Assembly: GCA_029256565.1 (NCBI GenBank)
Contig: JAQSXQ010000206.1
Span: forward strand, 1-5,129
DNA: 5,129 nucleotides
Direction: 5' to 3'
DNA from: Mycobacterium sp.
GTDB lineage: Bacteria > Actinomycetota > Actinomycetes > Mycobacteriales > Mycobacteriaceae
Shown: positions 1 through 5,129 of the stretch, piece by piece
Layout: each line of letters begins with the position of its first letter
Numbering within the stretch: the first letter of the stretch is position 1
The notes under the pieces: generated by a model
Seen by the model: the letters and a program-made list of their open reading frames with translations, nothing else
Databases searched by the model: none
Told to the model about the DNA's origin: nothing
Translations under genes and position numbers: made by a program

Positions 1-1
1 C

Positions 2-157
2 CTCGCCGCGACGTCGGTCGCGATGCTGCCCGGCTGGGCTCGCTCGCCGCTGCGGCTGCCCTACCTGCCGCCGGTGGAGGCCACCGCCGTGCGCGTCGCG
101 GGGCGGACGCTGGTCGGCGGCATCCGTTGGGTCCTCGACCGCGGGGCGAGCGGCTAA
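2..157 (+). CDS. 3' end of a probable DUF2236 / MpaB-like oxygenase family protein (partial)
   Basis: An open frame runs in from the left edge and stops at TAA 155-157, giving the last 51 residues of a protein whose start lies outside the window. The tail reads like the end of DUF2236 proteins: a small hydrophobic stretch, then the LPGWAR segment, a LRLPYLPP segment, and a final amphipathic helix ending GGIRWVLDRGASG. In that family (related to mycotoxin oxygenase MpaB and rubber oxygenase) the haem- or metal-binding His/Arg residues are further upstream, so catalysis cannot be judged here. The downstream SDR starts 9 bases after this stop on the same strand, so the two are probably co-transcribed. 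The coding call is firm because the frame has strong G/C third positions. The family call is recalled resemblance over a short stretch and is tentative. Confidence 0.5.
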   Translation, partial: LAATSVAMLPGWARSPLRLPYLPPVEATAVRVAGRTLVGGIRWVLDRGASG

Positions 158-166
158 CCTCCCGAC

Positions 167-982
167 ATGGGGACACTCGACGGCAAGGTCGCCTTCGTCA
201 CCGGCGCGGCCCGCGGCATGGGCCGGGCGCACGCGGTCCGGCTCGCCACCGAGGGCGCCGACGTGATCGCCCTCGACGTCTGCGCCGAGTTCGACTCCAC
301 CGACTATCCGGGGGCGACGGCCGACGACCTGGCCACGACCGCGAGGCTCGTGGAGGAATTGGGTCGCCGGATCCTGGTGCGGCAGGCGGACGTCCGGGAC
401 GGCGACGCCGTGGACGCGGCGGTCGCCGACGGCATGGCCGAGTTCGGCCGACTCGACGTCGTGATCGCCAACGCGGGCATCATCCGGGTCACCGACACCG
501 ACGACCGGCGCCGGACCTTCCGAGAGATCGTCGACGTCAACCTCGTCGGGGTCTGGAACACCGTGGACGCGAGCATCCCCGCGCTGGTCGACGGCGGTCG
601 CGGCGGCTCGATCGTGCTGACCAGTTCGACCCAGGGCATCAAGGCCTCGGGCACCGAGCGTCCGGGGTTGCAGGCCTATGCCGCGTCGAAGCGCGCGCTG
701 GTCGCGCTGATGCAGGGCTGGGCCATGCAACTCGCGCCGCACTCGATCAGGGTCAACACCATCCACCCCAGCGGCGTCGCCACGGACATGATCCTCAACT
801 CCTCGACCATGGCCTTGGCCGCGGCCAGGGATCCTTGGCTTGCGACGCAACAGAACGCGCTGCCGATCGCGTTGGTGACACCGGACGAGATCGCAGGCGC
901 GGTGGCCTGGCTGGTCTCGGACGCGGGCAGGTTCATCACAGGGACGTCATGGCCGTTGGACGCCGGCTTCACCCTGCGCTGA
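167..982 (+). CDS. Short-chain dehydrogenase/reductase, mycofactocin-coupled class
   Basis: This 271-residue classical SDR is a probable cytoplasmic NAD-dependent alcohol or ketone oxidoreductase. Visible motifs are the Rossmann glycine motif TGAARGMG (12-19), Asp37 at the end of beta-2 (favours NAD(H) over NADP(H)), ANAG (101-104), Asn125, Ser154 in LTSS, and the catalytic YAASK (Tyr171, Lys175). A C-terminal WPLDAGF segment is also present. Between beta-2 and beta-3 there is an extended insert (about 38-70, ending LVEELGRRILVRQADVRD). That insert is characteristic of SDRs that hold NAD non-exchangeably and pass electrons to mycofactocin; length fits the class. The mycofactocin biosynthesis genes are not in this window. 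The start at ATG 167 leaves a 9-base gap after the preceding gene and puts the glycine motif at the usual distance; no strong Shine-Dalgarno is seen. The last 36 bp overlap the convergent regulator gene. The substrate cannot be read from sequence. Confidence 0.92.
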   Translation: MGTLDGKVAFVTGAARGMGRAHAVRLATEGADVIALDVCAEFDSTDYPGATADDLATTARLVEELGRRILVRQADVRDGDAVDAAVADGMAEFGRLDVVIANAGIIRVTDTDDRRRTFREIVDVNLVGVWNTVDASIPALVDGGRGGSIVLTSSTQGIKASGTERPGLQAYAASKRALVALMQGWAMQLAPHSIRVNTIHPSGVATDMILNSSTMALAAARDPWLATQQNALPIALVTPDEIAGAVAWLVSDAGRFITGTSWPLDAGFTLR

Positions 983-1423
983 CGGCGCCAATCCGAGTTC
1001 GAGGTCGCGCAGCGTCGCCAGAACGGCGTCGAGATCGTGGTCGTCGGCTCCGGCGGCCGACAGCAGCCGCGACCAGCTCCCGCGGAGCCGACGGAGATTG
1101 CGTGCGGCGAGCGCGGTGGGCACCAACCGCACCTGCCTCCCGTCGGTCTCGTCGGCGGCCCGGTCGATCAGTCCCTTCGACTCGAGGTCGCGCAGAGCAC
1201 GACTGAGGTTGCTGCGCTGCAATCCGGTCGCGGCGGCGACCGTACTCGGCGACGCGCCGGGATGGCGATCGACGAAGCGCATGACGTTGACCTCGGTGGC
1301 GGTCAGCTCCACCACGCCGGTGTCGGAGTGCGCGTCGGCGTTGATGATTCGGGCCAGCGCCAGGATGACGTCGGCGAGATCGGCGTACCGGGTGTCGGTG
1401 TGACGATCGTCGCTTCGGCTCAT
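947..1423 (-). CDS. MarR-family transcriptional regulator
   Basis: The 158-residue protein has the MarR winged helix-turn-helix architecture. An N-terminal helix (about 13-30) serves dimerisation. It is followed by the LTATEVNVMRFV helix (40-51), a helix-turn-helix with SPSTVAAATGL (58-68) and recognition helix QRSNLSRALRDLESKGL (69-85), and then a wing with the signature D91..DGR(94-96)..L100..T103. C-terminal helices (about 105-145) complete the dimer interface. Such proteins are usually dimeric repressors that lose DNA affinity on binding phenolic or drug-like ligands or on oxidation. There is no cysteine here, so a thiol redox switch is unlikely. The gene is divergent from the exporter at 1495, and the 71-bp shared gap holds a repeat array that fits an operator. 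Start ATG (1421-1423 on the plus strand) is preceded by a GGCGAG-like purine run that sits too close to be an ideal ribosome site. The 3' end runs 36 bp into the SDR gene. Confidence 0.93.
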   Translation of the reverse strand: MSRSDDRHTDTRYADLADVILALARIINADAHSDTGVVELTATEVNVMRFVDRHPGASPSTVAAATGLQRSNLSRALRDLESKGLIDRAADETDGRQVRLVPTALAARNLRRLRGSWSRLLSAAGADDHDLDAVLATLRDLELGLAPSAQGEAGVQRP

Positions 1424-1439
1424 CTCGCCAAGCCTACCG

Positions 1440-1481
1440 TGATAGTTGTAATCTGATAAGTATCACTTGATAACTACTTGA
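1440..1481. promoter_or_regulatory. AT-rich repeat island, probable MarR operator in the divergent promoter
   Basis: TGATA occurs at 1440-1444, 1454-1458 and 1468-1472, an exact 14-bp pitch. TATCA lies between the last two at 1461-1465. This gives two overlapping perfect inverted repeats: TGATA-AG-TATCA (1454-1465) and TATCA-CT-TGATA (1461-1472). The first is extended outward by the arms TAGTT (1443-1447) and AACTA (1472-1476), sharing the same centre (1459.5). ACTTGA is also repeated directly at 1465-1470 and 1476-1481. Only 12 of 42 bases are G or C, against about 70 % around it. The island ends 16 bp from the regulator's start and touches the exporter's ribosome site, so a bound dimer would cover both promoters. 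The repeats are seen directly; binding by the adjacent MarR is inferred from gene arrangement. Confidence 0.72.
1446..1474 (+). promoter_or_regulatory. Candidate promoter for the exporter-PBP transcript
   Basis: TTGTAA (1446-1451) and GATAAC (1469-1474) each match the sigma-70-type hexamers at 4 of 6 positions, with a 17-bp spacer. This would start transcription near 1481, leaving a leader of about 14 bases that begins at the Shine-Dalgarno. The TGATA-AG-TATCA palindrome would lie inside the spacer, a classical repression position. A competing choice is TAATCT at 1449-1454 as the -10, starting near 1461, but with no recognisable -35. I see no convincing promoter hexamer pair for the minus-strand regulator, though it must lie in the same gap. 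Confidence 0.3.
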
Positions 1482-1487
1482 GGAGAG
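1481..1487 (+). promoter_or_regulatory. Ribosome binding site deciding the GTG start of the exporter
   Basis: AGGAGAG sits 7 bases before GTG 1495. It is the strongest Shine-Dalgarno in the window. It fixes the GTG as the start and argues against internal ATG starts further in, which would cut into the first membrane helix. Confidence 0.8.
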
Positions 1488-1494
1488 TCGCGCC

Positions 1495-2787
1495 GTGGCG
1501 CCAGACACCCGACCCGAACCCACCGGGACCATCACGCCCGCCCTGCTCGTCACGCTGGCGCTGCTGTCGGCGGTCGCGCCGTTCGCCACCGACCTCTACC
1601 TGCCGGCGTTCCCCACCATGGTCGGCGACCTGCACACCTCGGCGACGGCCGTGCAGCTGACGCTCACGGCGTTCCTGCTCGGGCTGGCCGCCGGGCAGCT
1701 GCTGTTCGGCCCCCTCTCGGACCGGTTCGGACGCGTGCGCCCGATGCTGGTGGGTGCCGCCGTATGCGTCGTCGCAAGTGCGACAACCGTTTTCGCGCCC
1801 ACCATCGAGGTACTGATCGGCGCCAGGTTCGCCCAGGGCGTGGCAGGCGCGGCAGGCATGGTGATCGGCAGGGCGATCATCGCCGACCTGGCGTCGGGCA
1901 AGGCGGCCGCAAGGGCGTTCAGCCTGATGATGATCGTCGGTGGCGTCGCCCCGGTCATCGCACCGCTCGCAGGCGGTTTTCTGGTCGGCCCGATCGGCTG
2001 GCGCGGCGCGCTGGCCGTCATCCTCGGACTGTCGACGCTGATGCTGCTCGCCGTCGTCCTCGTCGTCCGCGAGACCCACACCGAACACCGGCGCACCCAG
2101 CTCCGCGAGTCACGCGCCACGCTGGGCTCGCCGCTGCGCGACCTGCTGGGGCGCGCCTACCTCGGCCACGCCGTCGCGTTCTGCGGCGCGTTCGCGACGA
2201 TGATGGCCTACATCTCGGCGTCGCCCTTCATCTACCAGTCGATGATGGGACTGAGCGCCGGGCAGTACGGCGCGATGTTCGGCGTCAATGCGCTCGCATT
2301 GCTCAGCATGAGCGCGCTGTCGGCACGCCTCATCGCGCGCGTCGAGGTCCGCAGGGTGGCGGCGGTCGGCATGGCGTCGATCGTGACGGCGACCGTGGTG
2401 CTGCTGGCATTGGCGCTGTCCCCAGCACCGGCCGGTTGGCTGGCACTGCCCCTGCTGGTGATCGTCGGCAGCATGGGCCTGATCTTCGGCAACACCACCG
2501 CACTCGCCCTGGGCGCCGCTCCACGCGCCGCGGGCATGGCGTCGGCCGTTCTGGGCGCGCTGCAGTTCGGCGTCGCCGCGGCGGTGTCGCCGCTGGTGAG
2601 CATCGCCGGCGAGGACACGGCCGTCCCGGCCGCGATCGTCATGGTGTGCACCAGCGTGCTGGCGGTCACCAGCTTCGTCATCGCCGGCAGGCGCAACGAC
2701 AGGGCAGGCAGGACCGGCAGCACTCGACACACCGCAACTGAGCGCCCGACCCCTCGGGAGGCGGTCGTTACCCTCGAGAGGCCATGA
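1495..2787 (+). CDS. MFS multidrug exporter, Bcr/CflA type (DHA1 family)
   Basis: This 430-residue inner-membrane proton antiporter is predicted to expel drugs or toxic metabolites. About 12 hydrophobic segments are visible (roughly 17-37, 52-73, 83-101, 103-127, 140-163, 167-192, 221-247, 255-281, 286-309, 313-341, 347-370, 376-397), with a basic cytoplasmic loop at 193-220. Bcr/CflA hallmarks are ATDLYLPAFP in TM1 (Asp33), the VQLTLTAFLLG.A.GQL run into motif A GPLSDRFGR (72-80), and an ARFAQG segment with Arg111 (motif B region). The antiporter motif C is GGVAPVIAPLAGG (149-161), and SPFIYQ (243-248) is in TM7. After TM12 comes a hydrophilic tail of about 30 residues, longer than needed for the fold. 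The gene is divergent from marR, and its stop overlaps the next gene's start (ATGA), so translation is probably coupled. Substrate is unknown: Bcr/CflA members carry bicyclomycin, chloramphenicol, sulfonamides or dipeptides. Confidence 0.93.
   Translation: MAPDTRPEPTGTITPALLVTLALLSAVAPFATDLYLPAFPTMVGDLHTSATAVQLTLTAFLLGLAAGQLLFGPLSDRFGRVRPMLVGAAVCVVASATTVFAPTIEVLIGARFAQGVAGAAGMVIGRAIIADLASGKAAARAFSLMMIVGGVAPVIAPLAGGFLVGPIGWRGALAVILGLSTLMLLAVVLVVRETHTEHRRTQLRESRATLGSPLRDLLGRAYLGHAVAFCGAFATMMAYISASPFIYQSMMGLSAGQYGAMFGVNALALLSMSALSARLIARVEVRRVAAVGMASIVTATVVLLALALSPAPAGWLALPLLVIVGSMGLIFGNTTALALGAAPRAAGMASAVLGALQFGVAAAVSPLVSIAGEDTAVPAAIVMVCTSVLAVTSFVIAGRRNDRAGRTGSTRHTATERPTPREAVVTLERP
2776..2787 (+). 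promoter_or_regulatory. Translational coupling junction (GAGAGG plus ATGA overlap)
   Basis: The exporter ends with TGA at 2785-2787 and the PBP starts with ATG at 2784-2786, sharing 4 bases. GAGAGG at 2776-2781 lies only 2 bases before the ATG, too close for an optimal ribosome site. A second purine run, GGGAGG (2756-2761), is too far away. Re-initiation by ribosomes terminating on the exporter is therefore the likely route of translation. Confidence 0.6.
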
Positions 2788-4565
2788 CTCGACGTTGCGC
2801 CGTATCGCTCCTGCTCTGTGTCCTCCTGCTCGGATCGACGGGGTGTTCGCTGTTCTCGTCAGCCGGCCCGGCCGACGCGTTCCGCGCCTTCGCCGAGGCG
2901 TTGCAGCGCAAGGACCCGGGCGCCGCGGCAGCGGTCACCACCGACCCGTCCGCGGCCACGCCGGTCATCACGTCGATGTTCGACGGCATGCCCACCGACG
3001 CCACGCTGACCGTCGAGGCCGGCGAGTCGGGCGACGACGAGAACCAGGCGACACTGGCCTACCAGTGGTCGTTCGGGCCGGACAAGACGTTCGGCTACGA
3101 CGCCAAGGCCACCGCCACGCAGTCGGGTGACGACTGGCGCGTGCAGTGGACGCCGGCCGTACTGCACCCGCAACTGCGCCAGGGCGTCTCGTTCCAGTAC
3201 AGCGACGACAAGGACCTCCTCACCCCGGTCACCGACCGCGACGGCCAGCCGCTGATGACCTGGCAGACCGTCGGCGTCGTGACCCTGGCGCGTGAGCAGG
3301 CCGCGTCGGCGGCGGCACTGGCTCCACTGCTGCAGCAGTTCGCCCCCACCATCACCGACGCCAGCATCGCCGAGCAGTTCGCAGGCACCCAGGACGACGT
3401 CGTCACCGTGGTCCGGCTCCGCGAGCCTGACCTGGCCGTCGTGCGCGACCAGCTGGCTCAGATACCCGGCGTCACCGTCTCCGAGCAGGGTGCGCTGCTC
3501 ACCGCGAACCGAGACCTGTCCTCACCGGCGATCAGCGGGCTGGCCGACGTGTGGCAGCAGAAGATCGACGCCGCCGCGGGGTGGTCGGTCACCCTCGTCG
3601 GCGCCGACGGCCAACCCACCGACCAGCTCGCGTCGACGCCGCCGAAGGACAGCCCGCCGATCCGGACCACCCTCGACGGCCGGCTGCAACTGCTCGCCCA
3701 GCAGGCCGTCGCGGCGGAACCGCGCCCCGCGATCCTGGTCGCGATCTCCCCCAGCACCGGCGGCATCCTCGCGGTCGCGCAGAACGCCGCCGCCAACGCG
3801 CAGGGGCCGGTCGCGCTGTCGGGCAGCTACCCACCCGGTTCCACGTTCAAGACCATCACCACCGCCGCGGCTCTGCAGGCGGGAATCGCCTCACCGGAGA
3901 GCCCGCAGGCATGTCCGGGTCGCGTCACCGTCGAGAACCGGACGATCCCCAACGACGACGAATTCGACCTGGGCACCGTCCCGCTCACCACGGCGTTCGC
4001 GCGCAGCTGCAACACCACGATGGCCGTGCTGTCCGACCGGCTGCCGGCCGACGCGCTGCCGAACATGGCCAAGCTCTTCGGCATCGGGGTCGACTACGTC
4101 ATTCCCGGCATCACGACCATCACCGGCAACGTGCCCAACGCCGACACCCCTGCCCAGAAGGTGGAGAACGGCATCGGGCAGGGCACCGTGACCGTGAGCC
4201 CGTTCGGCCTCGCGGTCGCCGAGGCCAGCCTCGGGCACGGGTCGACCATCACCCCCACGCTCGTCGTCGGAGAACAGACCACCGCCAACGCTGAGTCGCG
4301 GCCCATCCCGCCGGAGATCGTGGACAGCCTGCGCGCCATGATGCGCCAGACCGTCACCGACGGCACCGCGAGCGAGTTGCGCGACGTCGTCGGCCTCGGA
4401 GGCAAGACCGGAACGGCCGAATTCGGCGACAACACCAGCTCGCACGGCTGGTTCGCCGGGATCGTCGACGACATCGCGTTCGCGACGCTCGTCGTCGGAG
4501 GGAACACCTCCGGCCCCGCGATCAAGGTCACCGGCGACTTCCTGCGGCCCGCGGTCGGCGGCTGA
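2784..4565 (+). CDS. Penicillin-binding lipoprotein, class B D,D-transpeptidase with MecA_N-like domain (Rv2864c family)
   Basis: This 593-residue exported peptidoglycan cross-linking enzyme, predicted to be lipid-anchored outside the plasma membrane, has a signal peptide with TRR n-region and a hydrophobic core at about 6-17. The lipobox is STGC with Cys21; Ser instead of the usual Leu at -3 is slightly atypical. Residues about 28-125 form an NTF2-like/MecA_N domain, followed by a PBP dimerisation-type region (about 128-285) and the transpeptidase domain (about 293-590). All catalytic motifs are present: SxxK as PPGSTFK (Ser353 acylation site, Lys356), SxN as SCN (408-410) and KTGTAEF (541-547). 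Architecture and length match the mycobacterial PBP-lipo (Rv2864c, about 600 residues) rather than PbpA or PbpB. Its start overlaps the exporter's stop. From what I recall, Rv2864c lies near gcpE/mapB, so this copy, beside marR and an exporter, may be a paralogue with inducible expression. The enzyme call is firm; the paralogue status is inference. Confidence 0.94.
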   Translation: MTRRCAVSLLLCVLLLGSTGCSLFSSAGPADAFRAFAEALQRKDPGAAAAVTTDPSAATPVITSMFDGMPTDATLTVEAGESGDDENQATLAYQWSFGPDKTFGYDAKATATQSGDDWRVQWTPAVLHPQLRQGVSFQYSDDKDLLTPVTDRDGQPLMTWQTVGVVTLAREQAASAAALAPLLQQFAPTITDASIAEQFAGTQDDVVTVVRLREPDLAVVRDQLAQIPGVTVSEQGALLTANRDLSSPAISGLADVWQQKIDAAAGWSVTLVGADGQPTDQLASTPPKDSPPIRTTLDGRLQLLAQQAVAAEPRPAILVAISPSTGGILAVAQNAAANAQGPVALSGSYPPGSTFKTITTAAALQAGIASPESPQACPGRVTVENRTIPNDDEFDLGTVPLTTAFARSCNTTMAVLSDRLPADALPNMAKLFGIGVDYVIPGITTITGNVPNADTPAQKVENGIGQGTVTVSPFGLAVAEASLGHGSTITPTLVVGEQTTANAESRPIPPEIVDSLRAMMRQTVTDGTASELRDVVGLGGKTGTAEFGDNTSSHGWFAGIVDDIAFATLVVGGNTSGPAIKVTGDFLRPAVGG

Positions 4566-4583
4566 GCGGCGTTTCGCCCGCTC
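4564..4583 (+). terminator. Weak hairpin after the PBP gene, possible terminator or attenuator
   Basis: GAGCGG (4564-4569) pairs with CCGCTC (4578-4583). After one bulged C, two more pairs (CG/CG) close a TTT loop. No T-run follows, so it is not a canonical intrinsic terminator, although mycobacterial terminators often lack one. It overlaps the PBP stop codon and lies 30 bases before the next start, so partial attenuation or simple chance in GC-rich DNA are both possible. Confidence 0.28.
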
Positions 4584-4613
4584 CCATCGCTCGTGTACGG
4601 GGAAGCTAGGGCC

Positions 4614-5129
4614 ATGCGCGTCGACGGCCGGGACATCACCGTCTCGGGCGACCTGCTGCAACCGCTGCACCGGCGCACCAACGACATCCTGCGACTGCTG
4701 ATCGCCACGGTCGTCCTGGCGATCATCGTGACGAGTTCGCTCGTCACCCGGCAGGACTGGGTCGCGCTGGAGGAGTCGATCTCCGACATCCTCGGGGTGC
4801 TCACGCCTGCCCAGTCCAACCTCGTCTACCTGGTCTACGGCCTGGCGATCGTCGCGCTGCCGTTCGTGATCCTCATCGGGCTCATCGCGACCCGGCAGTT
4901 CAAGCTGCTCGGCGCCTACGCCGCAGCCGGGCTGATCGCCATCCTGGCGCTGTCCATCACGTCGAACGGGATCGCAGCACCGCAGTGGCACCTCGACCTG
5001 TCCGAACGGCTCAACACCACGCTGTCGCAGTTCCTCGACGACCCGCGGTGGATCGCGATGCTGGCGGCGGTCCTGACCGTCTCGGGCCCATGGGTGCCCG
5101 CCAGGTGGCGGCGGTGGTGGTGGACGCTG
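4614..5129 (+). CDS. N-terminal part of a polytopic membrane protein, family uncertain (runs off the window)
   Basis: An open frame of 172 codons begins at ATG 4614 and continues past the right edge. Purine runs GGGGAAG (4599-4605) and AGGG (4608-4611) precede the start. The protein begins with a short polar segment (MRVDGRDITVSGDLL). It then shows a first membrane segment at about 26-45, a polar loop (46-67), TM at 70-92, TM at 97-116, a loop with APQWHLDLSERLN (122-134), and a fourth segment at about 146-161 followed by a basic/aromatic patch (ARWRRWWW, 163-170). The N-terminus resembles, from memory, large mycobacterial integral membrane proteins annotated as lysylphosphatidylglycerol synthase (flippase) transmembrane-region proteins, but no catalytic part is visible to confirm it. 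It is 48 bp downstream of the PBP on the same strand, so it may be the third gene of the transcript or start a new one. The coding call is firm and the function open. Confidence 0.8.
   Translation, partial: MRVDGRDITVSGDLLQPLHRRTNDILRLLIATVVLAIIVTSSLVTRQDWVALEESISDILGVLTPAQSNLVYLVYGLAIVALPFVILIGLIATRQFKLLGAYAAAGLIAILALSITSNGIAAPQWHLDLSERLNTTLSQFLDDPRWIAMLAAVLTVSGPWVPARWRRWWWTL

Noticed and set aside
127..1206. 359-codon plus-strand frame overlapping the SDR and marR
   Set aside because: It has extreme Arg/Gly content, covers a convergent gene junction, and has no recognisable motif. The overlapping SDR frame has all its catalytic motifs.
1467..1472. TTGATA as a -35 box for the exporter
   Set aside because: It is the best -35 match in the gap, but the matching -10 would fall at about 1490-1495 on top of the start codon. 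It is better explained as part of the repeat array.
1440..1481. CRISPR-like or transposon terminal repeats
   Set aside because: The repeat units are only 5 bp with 9-bp spacing, there is no transposase, no target duplication is seen, and the position exactly between divergent genes fits an operator.
1474..2120. Two minus-strand frames opposite the exporter, one reaching into the promoter gap
   Set aside because: Both are charged or low-complexity shadows of the MFS coding sequence. The one ending at 1474 runs through the operator repeats, and no start signal supports it.
3292..4191. 299-codon plus-strand frame inside the PBP gene
   Set aside because: Its Ser/Pro/Arg-rich low-complexity product is a frame-shifted reading of the transpeptidase domain.
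3891..4991. 366-codon open frame on the minus strand antisense to the PBP and the membrane protein gene
   Set aside because: It spans the boundary of two convincing plus-strand genes and is rich in Arg, Gly, Asp, His and Gln with no fold-like hydrophobic pattern. It is the usual antisense shadow in GC-rich coding DNA.

Overview
The window is GC-rich (about 70 %), tightly packed and strongly G/C-biased at third codon positions. The protein content points to a mycobacterium, most likely a Mycolicibacterium-type environmental species. Two clues support this: an SDR with the features of the mycofactocin-coupled class, and a penicillin-binding lipoprotein closely resembling M. tuberculosis Rv2864c. 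The assignment rests on recalled family knowledge, not on a search. There are no RNA genes, insertion sequences, CRISPR arrays or phage features, and no gene-free stretch longer than about 75 bases.

Layout. Positions 2-157 are the 3' end of a plus-strand gene that resembles the C-terminus of DUF2236 (MpaB-like oxygenase) proteins. Nine bases later an NAD-dependent SDR starts (167-982). A MarR-type regulator (947-1423, minus) converges on the SDR, and their 3' ends overlap by 36 bp. The 71-bp gap between the marR gene and the divergent efflux gene holds an AT-rich island (1440-1481). In it the pentamer TGATA recurs every 14 bp and forms overlapping inverted repeats with TATCA. This is the obvious candidate operator for the MarR protein, acting on itself and on the rightward transcript.

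The rightward transcript begins with a Bcr/CflA-type 12-TM drug exporter (1495-2787). Its stop overlaps the start of a class B penicillin-binding lipoprotein (2784-4565) in an ATGA junction. The lipoprotein has a lipobox, a MecA_N/NTF2-like domain and intact SxxK, SxN and KTG transpeptidase motifs. A membrane protein follows after 48 bp (4614 to the window end, incomplete); its family is not certain.

Working model (inference): MarR senses a small molecule and releases the divergent promoter. That would induce an exporter together with an alternative D,D-transpeptidase, so export and target replacement would be switched on together. The SDR and the upstream gene look like a separate redox unit that merely abuts this locus.
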